Positions 11,901 through 19,896 are shown, numbered from the stretch's first letter. The stretch: DNA of 64,000 bases from Candidatus Hydrogenedentota bacterium (GCA_016791475.1 JAEUWI010000010.1:84352-148351); one strand, 5' to 3'. Notes: generated from the letters alone by a model not told the origin. Numbers and translations are program-made.

Positions 11901-14900
11901 AAGTGACGGTCGGCAGCGTATTGTTCAGTTGGGTCAAGGTTCCCGCGAGCGTTACCGAGCTTGAATTGTTGCCGGTGATATTTCCCGCCGTTACACCGCC
12001 CGAGGCCGCCGTGTTTACGGCGATGCGGCCCTGTGCAACGCCCAGCGTCACCGTCAGGGATCCCCCGCCGGCGTCGGGATCGGCAATACTGATGCCCGAG
12101 ATCCCCGTGGTTGTATCCTCATTCACCGACTGACCGCCCGGCACCGTGACCACGGGCGGATTGTTGGTGGATGCAATGCTCACATCGATGGTGCCACTGT
12201 CGGAGAGGACCCCGCCCGCACCGGTGTTCCCCTTGTCGCTCACGGTCACCGTCAGGGTTTCCGCGCCGTTCAGCAGGGCCGTAGGGGTATAGGTGAGACC
12301 GTTTAAGGCCAGCGTGGCGTTGGCGATGGTGGCGTCAAAGCTTACGCTGGCGCTGCTGTTACCCGTAAGATTGACCAGGCCCGCGGTGGAGGCCAGGGTG
12401 AAAGTGCCCTTCGTCGCCGCAAGGCTCACGTTCACGCCCCCCGTCGGCAGGGCGGTCTCGTCGGCGTCCACATCCGCCACCCCAATGGGATTGCCGCTCG
12501 CCGTACTGAATACAAGTGACGACCCTTCATCCACATTCTGTGTCGCGCCGGGCAGGGTCAAAACAGGGCCGTCGTTCACCGCATTGACCGTCACCGTAAC
12601 GGTGGCGGCGTTTGACGTGGCGGCCCGGTTGTCATTCACCGTGTATTGGAACGTATTCGTGCCGTTGAAGTTCCCGGTGGGCGTATAGGTGATCCGGCCG
12701 TTCGTTGCATTGACCGAAGTCGACCCATTGGCCGGAGCGCTGGTTACCGTGACGCTTGCCGGCGTCAGCGTGCCATCGGTGTCGCTGTCGTTCAGCAATA
12801 CATCGATGGTAACCGCCGCACCTTCGTTGGTGTTGCCGCTGTCCGCGACCGCCGTGGGCCGATCATTGACGGTAACCTGGAACGTATCCTCAACAAAGTC
12901 GCTCCCGCTGTCCGTCGCACGGATCGTGATCGTGCCGGTACCCGGCGTGTTTGCCGGGTACGCGATGGTCAGGTTGCTCCCCGCGATGGTGGGCGTGCCG
13001 TTGAAAATACTGCCTGTCGTGCTCGCGACCGTGTAGGTCAGCCCGCCCGCGCCGTCCTCCGCGTCGTCGAAGCTGGAGAGCAGACTGATGACGCTGTTGG
13101 GAGCGCTCTCGTTGACCAGCACATCGGCAATGGGTGTCGCCACCGTCGGCGTGAGATTGATGATGATATTGAAGGTCGCGTTGGAGGTCGTGGCGTTCTC
13201 GTCGTCCTTGACGTTGAACGTGAAACTGTCGGATTGCGTCGCCGTGCCATCGTGGGTGTACGTCAGCGAATTGGTGTCAATGGCGGCCTGGGTGAACGAA
13301 GCGCCCAGGTTCAGCGTGCCATTCGCGGGACCCGTGACCACGGTATAGGTCAAATTGGCCGCAATATCGTCCGTGTCGCTGTACGACAGCAACGCGCTGG
13401 AAATCGTGGCCGCGTCGCCCTGATTGAGCGTAAGGCTGTTGTTCTGCGCCGAGGTGGGCTTATCATTGTCGGAGGTCACCGTGTGGGCAAGGGTGTTTGT
13501 CGCACCGCTGATTGCCGTGGGCGATCCGTTGGTCGACGTGCTGAACGTAACCCGATTCTCCACACCGCCGGATCGAGACGAGAATCCGCCGCCATGGGTA
13601 TTGTCGAGCACGCGGATACTGATCGAGGTCACCACCCCTCCAAAATTGGCGGTCGGCACGAATCGCAGCCGGGTGGCCGTATCAAGCGCAAGGGATGACG
13701 CCGCGGAAACGCTCCCAATCGGAAACCAGACCGAACCGGCACCCGGATCCGGCGAGTATTGCCAGACCCCTTCCGAGCCGAGCTGCGGATTGGTCACGAC
13801 CGCGATTCCCGAGAAAGTTCCCTCCACATCACTGAAGGAGCCCCCGAACAAAGCGCTGATGGTAGCCCCCGGCGGATTGGAAGTGTCCTCGGCGATATCC
13901 GCCAGCGTCGCGTTCCCCGCCGTCGGGGCGTCGTTCACCGCCGTAATGCTGATGGTGATATTGGAGGCGCTCGAATCGGACACCCCTCCGGGATCCACCA
14001 CGACATAGGGAATCGTCACGGCGGTATCGCGGTTCGCGGCGGGCGTGAAGCGCAGATCCAGGTTGCCACCCGTCAGGGAGAGAATCGTCCCTGAAGCTCC
14101 GAGCACAATCGCGGAACCATCGCCCTGGGCAACCGTGCCGCCCGTGAAAGCCAGCAGGCGGATAGCGTCCGGTGTCTCGCCCGTGTCAACATCGATCAAA
14201 GTCGTCGGCGTCACGCGGATGTTGGCCGCACCGGGTGCCGCCGCATCTTCCGTAATGCTCACCGCGCCGCCGCCGGGCGACGTCGCCGTGATATTGCCGC
14301 CCGCCGTGGGCGCATCGGCGCCGGGCGTGATATTAACGGTTACGGTGGATTGCGCGGAATCGCTGATGCCGCCCGGATCGACCACGACGTAGCTGATGGT
14401 CGCAGCCGTATCCCGGTTGGCCGTCGGGGTGAAGCGAAGATCAAGGTTGCCGGAAGACAGGGCGAGAACCGTTCCCGAAGCCCCCAGCGTGATTCCCCCG
14501 CCGCCGCTCTGGGTTACCGTTCCGCCGGTGACGCTGATCAGCCGGACGGATGTGGGCGTCTGGCCATTGTCCGGATCGCTCAGGGTCGTGGGGGTAACGC
14601 GTATGTTAGCCGCGCCCGGCGCGGAAGCATCTTCCGCTATCGACGTTGCGCCGCCGCCGGGTGCGGTGGCGGTCACGTTGCCCCCTGCGCTCGGCGGGTC
14701 CGCGCTTGCCGTAATATTGACCGTAATGTTGGAGGACGACGAGTCGTTCACACCCGAAGGGTCCACCACGACATAGGGAATGGTGACCGCCGTGTCACGG
14801 TTGGCCGCGGGCGTAAAGCGCAGGTTGACCCCCCCCGAGGACAGGGTAAGGGCCGTGCCACCGGCGCCCAGGGTAATCGCCGCACCGTTCGATTGCGCCA

Positions 14901-15576
14901 CCGTGCCGCCCGTGAACGCCAGAAGACGGATCGCCGTGGGTGGGTCGTCCACCGTATCGGGATCGCTCAGCGTGGCCGGCGTTACCCGAATGTTGGCCGC
15001 GACCGGAGCCGCCGCGTCCTCGCTGATGCTGATCAAGCCACCGCCCGTGTTTGTCGCCGTCACATTCCCACCCGCGTCCGGCGCGTCGTCGTCCGCCGGC
15101 GAAATATCGATGGTAATGGTGGAGGAGGTGGAGTCGGCGCCGCCGCCCTCGTCCACCACCCGGTACTGGATGGTCGCCGCCGTATCCCGGTCGGGGTCCG
15201 GCGTGAAGCGTGCGTCAAAACCACCGGCGGTCAATGCTAGAACCGTGCCGGAAGTGCTTACGGTGATGGCCGACCCGTCCCCCTGGGCAATCGTGCCGCC
15301 GGTGATGGATACCAGGCGGATAGAGTCGGGCGTTTCGCCCATGTCGGCGTCGCTGAGGGTTGTCGGTGTAAAGCGGACGTTCGCGGCGCCGGGCGCCGGG
15401 TCGTCCTCGGTGATCGTCGTCGCTCCTCCGCCGGGAGCCGTGGCCGTAATATCGCCGCCTGGAGAGGGCGGGGCGGCCAGCGCGGGGGAGACGGCCAGAC
15501 ACACGCCAATCCCCAAAGCCAGACAGCAAACCAGGCGCGGTTCAAACAGCCGCCGCCCACCGGGCAATAGAATCAT
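2989..15576 (-). CDS. Giant exported repeat protein: Ig/cadherin-like, DUF11, ASPM-like and EF-hand arrays, C-terminal anchor
   Basis: This gene encodes 4195 residues. A signal peptide covers about residues 1-35. Four similar repeats of about 127 residues follow (about 38-548), then cadherin/VCBS-type domains, then seven repeats that start with a P-G-x-Q-x-V-N-E-D-like motif (about 1005-1935). DUF11 domains begin near 2034 and an ASPM/choice-of-anchor-D domain near 2674. EF-hand-like arrays (D-x-D-x-D/S-G, paired with L-x-x-x-x-F-x-x-L-D) occupy about 2836-3085, 3350-3525 and 3587-3767. A last ASPM-like domain is followed by G-C-G-P, a hydrophobic segment and an R-R-S-S-K-R tail, which looks like a surface-sorting anchor. 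The start is supported by GGAG six bases before the ATG. The role is probably a Ca2+-stabilised surface adhesin or scaffold (inference). Confidence 0.85.
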   Translation of the reverse strand: MILLPGGRRLFEPRLVCCLALGIGVCLAVSPALAAPPSPGGDITATAPGGGATTITEDDPAPGAANVRFTPTTLSDADMGETPDSIRLVSITGGTIAQGDGSAITVSTSGTVLALTAGGFDARFTPDPDRDTAATIQYRVVDEGGGADSTSSTITIDISPADDDAPDAGGNVTATNTGGGLISISEDAAAPVAANIRVTPATLSDPDTVDDPPTAIRLLAFTGGTVAQSNGAAITLGAGGTALTLSSGGVNLRFTPAANRDTAVTIPYVVVDPSGVNDSSSSNITVNITASADPPSAGGNVTATAPGGGATSIAEDASAPGAANIRVTPTTLSDPDNGQTPTSVRLISVTGGTVTQSGGGGITLGASGTVLALSSGNLDLRFTPTANRDTAATISYVVVDPGGISDSAQSTVTVNITPGADAPTAGGNITATSPGGGAVSITEDAAAPGAANIRVTPTTLIDVDTGETPDAIRLLAFTGGTVAQGDGSAIVLGASGTILSLTGGNLDLRFTPAANRDTAVTIPYVVVDPGGVSDSSASNITISITAVNDAPTAGNATLADIAEDTSNPPGATISALFGGSFSDVEGTFSGIAVVTNPQLGSEGVWQYSPDPGAGSVWFPIGSVSAASSLALDTATRLRFVPTANFGGVVTSISIRVLDNTHGGGFSSRSGGVENRVTFSTSTNGSPTAISGATNTLAHTVTSDNDKPTSAQNNSLTLNQGDAATISSALLSYSDTDDIAANLTYTVVTGPANGTLNLGASFTQAAIDTNSLTYTHDGTATQSDSFTFNVKDDENATTSNATFNIIINLTPTVATPIADVLVNESAPNSVISLLSSFDDAEDGAGGLTYTVASTTGSIFNGTPTIAGSNLTIAYPANTPGTGTITIRATDSGSDFVEDTFQVTVNDRPTAVADSGNTNEGAAVTIDVLLNDSDTDGTLTPASVTVTSAPANGSTSVNATNGRITYTPTGNFNGTNTFQYTVNDNRAATSNAATVTVTVNAVNDGPVLTLPGATQNVDEGSSLVFSTASGNPIGVADVDADETALPTGGVNVSLAATKGTFTLASTAGLVNLTGNSSASVSFDATIANATLALNGLTYTPTALLNGAETLTVTVSDKGNTGAGGVLSDSGTIDVSIASTNNPPVVTVPGGQSVNEDTTTGISGISIADPDAGGGSLTVTLGVAQGRIAVNTAASGGVTAGNITGNNSSSVTLAGTLTQLNNTLPTVTFATATNLVSTQTLTVGANDNGNTGGAAQSDSKTITLTITPQNDNPSFSNFPGAQSVNEDTNLVFNAANANRITVADVDVQENNPGGTVRVSLGVGSGTVTLGATSGLTSVTGNATAAVVLVGPLTNVNNALNGLTYRGSQHYNGPDTLSATLNDLGNTGAGGGSDISQSVSLTVNAVNDPPAITVPATQTADENVNFPFSATDGNAIVIDDPDADEAPGELVASISVLHGTLTLANGAGLLASSGNGTATLNMTGTLAALEAALDGLVYRGDLNFNGSDTLSISVDDQGNSGSGGAATDSATVDITVDAVNNAPQLALPGAQSINEDATASIAGISVSDVDAGGGTLVVSLGVGAGRLQVDGTISGGVQALAIGNNNTNAITLTGTLGELNTTLPSLRFTSALNNRNNQTLSVSANDQGNTGQGGSQIATGTVPLNITALNDDPSLSLPGTQTINEESGLTFGAANSNAVTVSDPDVAETPGQLRVTLSVARGRLSLATTSGISLVSGSGINDTSVTFSGVASALNTAMNGLSYQPDANVNTASGGAESLSITVNDQGFTGNGGGENVTGAVPITILAVNDAPELSVPGARTVNEDTDLVFGGNVSISDVDVDETNDGALEVSLAVTKGLLTLPGTAGLTIDAPATGTGDSAITFRGSLSDVNAALNGMRYRGNADVSGSDTLSLLVSDQGNTGAGGDLNDSASVAITLTPVNDAPVASNATLSPAEPLRNENLSATYNYLDVDGNAESGSLIRWFRNDVIQPAFNNLSEVPGASTVEGEVWYFQVTPGDGIVSGALVQSNSVTIRPVADLQLFIDRDPNVVVPGENVTYTFQVRNLGPSPVDGAEVATVLPAALQNATWTCDACGASGNGAINETVDLASGETVEYVLVAEVDPAATGALNVSGSVLAPALVFETDASSNTRTNSATLAPEASLTVTMTADRDTAQPGDFIAYTVTATNSGPSDARGVFFSDTPDANSTLLPESVTTSLGAIVGSGAGGISINVGTLPLGDSVTIRYTVSVNAPFPAEGREQICTRGLFFGEPDNPEVNFANATPDEDICTAITTEIALSAINTDALRFDANADGVANPGDTIRYTVDLSNLGNGGANNVTYTQPAIANGSLLEDSVTASTPGAVVILEAGALTVNLGGIQGAGSLGSTATITFDVAVVNPLPPGTAFLASQGSLDFEERPDGADPILSDDPAAVVIEGSDIIEVDGDGNIVRPAPTVTPIVAAPALVVRQGDDITRNEEKQPGDTIQYTVTIENRGNLGALNLFYRVPFRDSEISELELGLVDGGDPLSDTAAALLGNFSVLDVDESAGLSSAELSGSLFALTEAQFNALDTGDARVTLDEDSILVNGNARTNEGDGSELLLNLGSLNGRNPVFTNGPTITITFTVEINPVLRAGTNVIRYQGVADGENHAPVVSDDPETINTAADATQTSVRAVPVLAIEPEILTVDFGDQDIDDGPTATRIVEITNIATATANLTLGFVGLEGASLSDFTIVSDTDEATLAPGQTRLIAVAFDPRSIGNKRASLRVESDDPDDGALDVNLSGRALDSDIRVTPGSLDFGKRNLLAGPSNPQSVSIINDGLGDLTLDSVSLACGPDIFPVMTQDRFDELDINGDGALSRGVGLRRELEDAIDLFDLAEEIISRFAALDADSSLDISPEEMDRQFPFLTDPRFEALDGDSSGDLEAAELSAAIRLAGFAESLLNSFDDFDTSLPEGLDFTEAQSILPDLTELEFLDLDGDGDGVLSRIELEERLKLALLATQLQVDFTGLDATRDEALTAGEIEVFVPLLTPGRFAAIDEDGDEELSRQELGNVESVLAVSLLSQFSTLDTDASGGLTAEEINATCAFEMLSDSGEDILETAQSRLVRIVFDPSTEGAKVGTLRVEANQQGQGTPIVSKVSLFGTGNRTPRITGQNPVATNEDTPVTIILDNLIVDAPLLDFPDEVTLSFQPLPADANYTRDGNSIIPNRNFNGVLFVPVTVRDGNIDSNVWNLRIDVARENDPPTSITLDGNTILENQVLDTVIGRFSTADPDLGDLHLYSLVPDDPSTDDDDFVDNEFFGIVANQLVSRVVFDFETRSEYTVLVRSRDPQGQTFERAFGVTILDQPDDEDNAVAAEVLLDNFENIDANRDGILDLDEALVLLPGFTPERFDSLNLEVEISLAEIQGGIGFTAAAQTLFDNFDLADGDGDGLLTLAEARTRVPGLTEAAYDYMDLEPAMALSPSELQTAILLLGDLDYLRENFESLDEDDSGSLTLDELPDSLSALTTATFEALDLNPGLSRRELESQVVCVVREDGVRLIQPTGDLLAPPGESVLDVTFNAEADVNIQGACNADDIEFSFDIGAESILITDLAEYFLQNFDALDADFNGTLGESEVASSRIGLTSARFTTLDFDGNGQLSTEELEAAVILSDIASALLADFAVLNTDNSTGLSVAETLATALDIDQLRYDLLDLNGNGVLTRDELEAEEDLPGFLLENFQSLDSDSSVTLDLAELRDLLPGLSQVRFDNLDVDRSGDITPEELQNADDFGRASAPSIRKMESSEFSKQIRGNAPAVFTLPVDTAYRVRVTATLVSTGQSVQSDDVTFEIRNGTDADDNGYLDFPFEELFNDGARWERTVTSVGCDRSVLLHAWRGANIPGRDIEATLVNPANAQQRVNITVPHGLAEDGEEAILIAAIACGPEALFTRQQAEGIEDLPEDAVSGTPWIAVEVIVRDIGAPEFAPVSVARLAARPVSLLLNRLDFSPEDQATFFVNGVSVLSDDTSGLTVVPGGGSWSSADTEGALSESGTLSASVSRLGTVVALESLKPPIFASSPAIDETIDLGEVRVNESVERRITITNEGGERLIGTAELRDATGVFALIGEASYKLGHGETHQFLVRFSPRDDTAYAAAITFSGDPGGLLTAAISGTGMPAKGLGCGPVDSAGTWPWGNAVVVALTLGGLLLGQRRSSKRAG

Positions 15577-16012
15577 TTGAAACTCCAGCTACACGTTGCG
15601 AACAGGGTGGGTAACCCGGGTGTGTGGACGCCAACGCCGCGACGGCCACAGCCTGGCCGTCCCGTATTGGGAATGGGCATGGAGAACGCCCGTACCGGAT
15701 GTTGCGCCATAGGTTCCGGGCACTCGCGACCGCACGATCTCACGCCGCCCACTATACAGGAAGGAGGCGCGCCGATCATGCTCCATTTCGCCGCCACGGT
15801 CACTATGATACCCGCCGGATCAAGCCTTGTCTACCATTCTGAAGCGCGGATACAGCCCGGTTACGTCCGTGGGCCAGCCCGTCAAAATCGATCTTGACTT
15901 GCTTGTGCTTTTCAGGTTTAATCACGTGGTCAACTGTTTACCGACTCCATGCAGCGAGGGATCCCTGTTTGTACGCCGCGTGTGTGTCCCGTTGAGCCTT
16001 GCAGGAGTGCTG
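15577..16012. promoter_or_regulatory. Divergent intergenic region between the giant surface-protein gene and the T6SS operon
   Basis: These 436 bases hold no convincing gene. The T6SS-side promoter is listed separately at 15894. On the minus strand, TATAGT (15756 to 15751) is a possible -10 for the giant gene, but its -35 is poor (3 of 6). An 8-bp hairpin at 15641-15661 would lie in the leader of the giant gene's transcript. Several short open frames occur here, none with a ribosome site plus protein-like composition. Confidence 0.5.
15894..15922 (+). promoter_or_regulatory. Sigma70-type promoter for the T6SS operon
   Basis: TTGACT (15894-15899), a 17-base spacer and TTTAAT (15917-15922) match the sigma70 consensus at 5/6 and 5/6. 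Transcription would start near 15929, giving a leader of about 85 bases before tssA. It is the best promoter-like sequence upstream of the block. Confidence 0.6.
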
Positions 16013-17122
16013 ATGGATTTAGACCAGTTATTAGAGCCCATTCCAGGTGACAATCCGTGCGGAGAGGAAGGTTCCCTGTTCGCTCTGGAAGAAATCGTCA
16101 AGGAACAAGGGGTTGGGGTGATTGCCGGCGCCGAAATTGACGCCGTCGAACCCAATTGGCTCGATCTCAATGAAAAGGCCCTGGAGCACTTCAAATCCTG
16201 CAAGCACCTCCGTACCGCCCTCTTCCTGAGCCTCGCCGCCATGAAACGACAGGGCGTCACCGGCTTTCGCGATGGGCTGCTCTTGACCAGGGGGATGATT
16301 GAGCGATACTGGGACACGATGTACCCCGCCCTCGACCCCGATGAGAGCATGGGCGACCCCGACGGCTGGATGGAGCGGGAAAACATCCTGAATGACATGA
16401 GCGCCCCCCTCAGCACGGCGGGCGACACGATGAAATTCCTCCAGCGCCTGAGAGAAACACCCCTGACCAACTCCCGCCAACTGGGCCGTTTCTCCCTTCG
16501 CGATATTCAGGCCGCCATGGCCGCGGGCGGTGACGAGTCAAGCGACGCCCCCAAGATGTCGCTGATTCTCGGCGCCTTTGAGGACACGCCCCTGGCCGAT
16601 TTGGAGGCCATGTATGGCGCGCTGACCGAGTCCCTGGCCACCTTGGATGGTATCAAGGCCGCGCTGCGCGAAAAACTGACCGAGAGCACCCCGCCCACGT
16701 TCGCAAACCTGGCCGGCATGCTCCTCGATATGAAGAAGCCCGTTCACAATGAGCTCGACCGGCGCGGTCACTTTGCCGATGCGCAGGTCGCCGAATCGCC
16801 CGAAGAAACGGGTGATGGCGAGGGCGCGGCAAACCCGGGAGACGCCCCCGCAAAGCGCGGCGACATGGGGTCGGCCGGGATCAACACCCGGCAGGATGTG
16901 CTCAAGGCCTTCGACCTGATCTACAAGTATTACAACAAGAATGAACCGTCCAGCCCGGTCCCGCTCATCATGAAACGGGCCGAGCGGCTGGTTACGGCGA
17001 ATTTTTTCGATATTATCTCCGACTTGTCGCCCGGCGCGCTTTCGGATATCGAGACCATCACCGGCACGTCCCTCTCGGGTTCCATGAATTCCGGGGGAGG
17101 CTCATCGGAGGATGACAATTAA
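16013..17122 (+). CDS. tssA: T6SS baseplate-associated protein TssA (ImpA N-terminal family)
   Basis: This 369-residue protein begins with the ImpA_N signature: an acidic helix, then P-I-P-G-D-N-P-C-G-E-E near residue 9. It continues with the S/C-K-H-L-R-T-A-L block and R-Y-W-D-T-M-Y-P-A-L-D-P near residue 105. TssA proteins organise baseplate docking and sheath priming at the inner membrane. The frame is open from 15827, but the ATG at 16013 is the start: AGGAG lies five bases upstream and the family motif begins immediately. It is the first gene of the block. The acidic Gly/Asp-rich stretch around residues 265-290 looks like a linker to the C-terminal helical domain. Confidence 0.9.
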   Translation: MDLDQLLEPIPGDNPCGEEGSLFALEEIVKEQGVGVIAGAEIDAVEPNWLDLNEKALEHFKSCKHLRTALFLSLAAMKRQGVTGFRDGLLLTRGMIERYWDTMYPALDPDESMGDPDGWMERENILNDMSAPLSTAGDTMKFLQRLRETPLTNSRQLGRFSLRDIQAAMAAGGDESSDAPKMSLILGAFEDTPLADLEAMYGALTESLATLDGIKAALREKLTESTPPTFANLAGMLLDMKKPVHNELDRRGHFADAQVAESPEETGDGEGAANPGDAPAKRGDMGSAGINTRQDVLKAFDLIYKYYNKNEPSSPVPLIMKRAERLVTANFFDIISDLSPGALSDIETITGTSLSGSMNSGGGSSEDDN

Positions 17123-17221
17123 GGGAACCGGCGAGTCCGGCTGTAGTGAGTCTTAACGGCAGCGGGGCCGTTGCCCGCGCGGGCACCGGAGTCGCTATAC
17201 AGAGAAAGGGCGAGGAGCACC

Positions 17222-17710
17222 ATGGCAAAACAGAGTAGTCAGAAATTTATTGCCCGTAATAAAGCCCCCCGGGTTCAGATCGAGTACGATGTTGAACTGT
17301 ATGGGGCCGAGAAGAAAATTAATCTGCCCTTTGTCATGGGTGTGATGGCGGACCTCTCCGGAAATCCCGCCGAAGCGCTCCCCCCGGTGAGCGACCGCGA
17401 TCTCCTGGAGATTGACGCCGAAAACTTCAACACGCGCCTCAAGGCGATGAAGCCGCGCGTCGCCTTTCAGGTGCCCAATACCCTCACGGGCGAGGGCAAC
17501 CTGAGCGTCGAGATGACTTTCGAATCGATGGACGACTTTTCTCCGGGCAAAGTGGCCGAAAACGTGGAAGAGCTGAACGAGTTGCTAACCGCCCGCCGGG
17601 ACCTTTCCAACCTCCTTTCCTACATGGACGGAAAGAGCGGCGCGGAAAACCTGCTGGGCAAGATCCTGGGTGACAAGGCCGCACTTGAAGCCCTGGGCGG
17701 AGGTGAATAA
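17222..17710 (+). CDS. tssB: T6SS contractile sheath small subunit TssB (VipA)
   Basis: The protein has 162 residues, the usual VipA/ImpB length. It contains the conserved R-V-Q-I-E-Y-D-V-E region, L-P-F-V-M-G-V-M-A-D-L-S-G near residue 36, and the downstream D-R-D-L-L-E-I-D-A-E-N-F motif. TssB and TssC co-assemble into the contractile sheath that drives the Hcp tube outward. I chose the ATG at 17222, with GAGGAG just upstream, over an upstream in-frame start at 17171 that would add non-family residues. tssC follows after two bases, so the two are translated together. Confidence 0.95.
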   Translation: MAKQSSQKFIARNKAPRVQIEYDVELYGAEKKINLPFVMGVMADLSGNPAEALPPVSDRDLLEIDAENFNTRLKAMKPRVAFQVPNTLTGEGNLSVEMTFESMDDFSPGKVAENVEELNELLTARRDLSNLLSYMDGKSGAENLLGKILGDKAALEALGGGE

Positions 17711-17712
17711 TC

Positions 17713-19182
17713 ATGGCTGAAGCACTTGACGAAGGCGCATTGGAAGTAACCCAGATCGACAGCTTGATAGACTCTCAATTCAAGCCGAAGTCTTCCGCCG
17801 CCCGCGAAACCATACAGAAATCGATCAGCACCCTGGCGCGCCAGGCCCTCAAAGAGGGCGAAGTCGATCCCGCGGATCCCACGGCCACGATCAAATTCAT
17901 TATCAAGAGTCTGGATGACAAGCTCTCCGCGCAGGTGAACCAGATCATCCACCATGAGGATTTCCAGCGACTGGAAGGTTCGTGGCGCGGTCTCCAGTAT
18001 ATGGTCGCCAATACCGAGACGGACGAGCAACTGAAGATTCGCGTGCTGAACATCTCCAAGAAGGAAATTGGAAAGGTTCTCAAGAAATACAAAGGCACCG
18101 CCTGGGAACAGAGCCCCCTCTTCAAGAAGATGTACGAAGAAGAATACGGCACCCCCGGCGGCGAGCCCTTCGGCTGTATCGTGGGTGACTATGAATTCGA
18201 TCACAGCGCCCCCGATGTGGAAATTCTCCAGGGCCTTTCCCAGGTCGCGGCCGCGGCCCACACCCCCTTCATCGCCGCCGCCTCGCCAAAGCTGATGAAC
18301 ATGGATAGCTGGCAGGAACTCGCCAACCCGAGCGACATCAACAAGCTCTTCACCTCGCCGGAGTACGCCCCCTGGCGCTCCCTCCGCGAGTCGGAAGACG
18401 CGCGTTATCTGGGGCTTACCCTGCCGCGCTTCCTGTCCCGACTGCCCTACGGCGCCCAGACCAACCCAGTGGACGATTTCGATTTCGAGGAAGTGGTCAA
18501 TAACGACCAGTCCAATTTCACCTGGGCCAACGCGGCCTATGCCATGGGCGCAAACATCACTCGCTCCTTCAAGCTCTATGGCTGGTGTTCCCAGATCCGC
18601 GGCGTGGAAAGCGGCGGCTCCGTCGAGGGACTGCCCTGCTACACCTTTCCGACCGACGACGGCGGCGTCGACATGACCTGCCCGACCGAAATCGCCATCA
18701 CGGACCGCCGTGAAGCCGAGTTGGCCAAGTGCGGCCTGATGCCCCTGTCCTACTTCAAGAATACCGACTACGCCGTCTTCATCGGCGCACAGTCCCTTCA
18801 GAAGCCCCAGGAATACGACGATCCGGATGCGACGGCCAACGCGAACCTCAGCGCGCGCCTGCCCTATCTGTTTTCGACCTGCCGCTTCGCCCACTACCTT
18901 AAGTGCATCGTGCGCGACAAGGTGGGCTCTTTCGCGGAACGATCCGACATGGAAACCTGGCTCAACAACTGGATCCGCCAGTACGTCGAACCCGATCCCG
19001 CAAACGCGTCCAACGAAGCCAAAGCGCGTCGCCCCCTGGCCGCCGCCGAAGTCGTCGTGGCCGATGTGGAAGGCAATCCCGGCTATTACTCCGCCGTGTT
19101 TTACCTGCGCCCCCACTACCAGTTGGAAGGCCTGTCCGCCTCGTTGCGGCTCGTTTCCAAGCTCCCCACGGAAAAGGGCTGA
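17713..19182 (+). CDS. tssC: T6SS contractile sheath large subunit TssC (VipB)
   Basis: This is 489 residues, the standard VipB/ImpC length. Family features include an N-terminal helix ending in I-D-S-L-I-D-S-Q-F, then H-H-E-D-F-Q-R-L-E-G-S-W-R-G-L near residue 80, and L-P-R-F-L-S-R-L-P-Y-G near residue 237. It forms the bulk of the sheath, with TssB. It starts two bases after tssB with an overlapping ribosome site (GGAGG at the tssB end). A GC-rich hairpin lies between this gene and hcp. Confidence 0.96.
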   Translation: MAEALDEGALEVTQIDSLIDSQFKPKSSAARETIQKSISTLARQALKEGEVDPADPTATIKFIIKSLDDKLSAQVNQIIHHEDFQRLEGSWRGLQYMVANTETDEQLKIRVLNISKKEIGKVLKKYKGTAWEQSPLFKKMYEEEYGTPGGEPFGCIVGDYEFDHSAPDVEILQGLSQVAAAAHTPFIAAASPKLMNMDSWQELANPSDINKLFTSPEYAPWRSLRESEDARYLGLTLPRFLSRLPYGAQTNPVDDFDFEEVVNNDQSNFTWANAAYAMGANITRSFKLYGWCSQIRGVESGGSVEGLPCYTFPTDDGGVDMTCPTEIAITDRREAELAKCGLMPLSYFKNTDYAVFIGAQSLQKPQEYDDPDATANANLSARLPYLFSTCRFAHYLKCIVRDKVGSFAERSDMETWLNNWIRQYVEPDPANASNEAKARRPLAAAEVVVADVEGNPGYYSAVFYLRPHYQLEGLSASLRLVSKLPTEKG

Positions 19183-19219
19183 GCGCGACAACGTCCAAGG
19201 TTTTAGTTCAGTTCCGGGG

Positions 19220-19242
19220 CGGGCCGCCCAGGCGGCGGCCCG
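19220..19242 (+). other. GC-rich hairpin between tssC and hcp
   Basis: A 9-bp all-GC stem (19220-19228 with 19234-19242) closes a 5-base loop and has no T tract after it. It sits in the 165-base gap before hcp. It may protect mRNA ends or partly attenuate, giving hcp its own expression level; this is inferred from position. Confidence 0.45.
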
Positions 19243-19347
19243 TTCCGGGTTAAGAAATAAATGCCCATTCAAACTGACCAAAGTGAAACGTGTTGCGTCG
19301 GGGTGGCAATACCGCGCGCAACCTAATCCAACAAGGAGCTATACGGC

Positions 19348-19839
19348 ATGGCAAACGCATTCTTCATGAAGATTGACGGGATCACGGGTGAATCCGAAGA
19401 CGAAAGTCACAAGGGCTGGCTTGAAATCACCGAGTTCGGCCAGGAAATGGCCCACGACATTGAAGGCGGCGGCACGCCCTCCGCAGCCGGCGGCTTCACC
19501 ACCGGCGGCGCCACCCTGGAAGTCATGAGCTTCAACAAGGCCATGGACCGCTCCAGCGTCCAGCTCTTTCAGTACTGTCTGACCGCCAAAGTGATTCCCA
19601 CCATCGTGATCGAGGCCGTCCGCCCCACGGAAAAGGCCGAGGTCTATTTCCGGATCACCCTCACCAACAGCATCATCGCCAGCATCAACACCACCGGCAG
19701 CGATGGTGAACTGCCCACGGAAGAAGGCTCTATCGCCTTCACCACCATCAAGTGGGAATACACCATGGTGAAGCCGGACGGCAAGATGGGCGATACCTTC
19801 AGCTCGACCTGGAACCGCCTGACCAACCGCCAGACCTGA
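19348..19839 (+). CDS. hcp: T6SS inner-tube protein Hcp (TssD)
   Basis: The protein has 163 residues, the normal Hcp length. It opens with A-F-F-M-K-I-D-G-I-T-G-E-S and contains the S-F-N-K-A-M-D-R-S-S-V-Q-L stretch and a C-terminal I-K-W-E-Y region typical of Hcp. Hexamers of Hcp stack into the secreted tube and chaperone some effectors. AAGGAG lies upstream of the ATG. Unlike its tightly packed neighbours, hcp has about 165-170-base gaps on both sides, each with a strong hairpin, as expected for a structural protein needed in high amounts. Confidence 0.95.
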   Translation: MANAFFMKIDGITGESEDESHKGWLEITEFGQEMAHDIEGGGTPSAAGGFTTGGATLEVMSFNKAMDRSSVQLFQYCLTAKVIPTIVIEAVRPTEKAEVYFRITLTNSIIASINTTGSDGELPTEEGSIAFTTIKWEYTMVKPDGKMGDTFSSTWNRLTNRQT

Positions 19840-19870
19840 TTTACAGCGATTTGAACATTCATGACCGCGA

Positions 19871-19896
19871 CCGGGCTTGCCGTGGGGCAAGCCCGG
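19871..19896 (+). other. Hairpin downstream of hcp
   Basis: An 11-bp perfect stem (19871-19881 with 19886-19896) closes a 4-base loop. There is no T tract, so it is a weak terminator at best. It may stabilise the 3' end of an hcp transcript. Confidence 0.5.
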
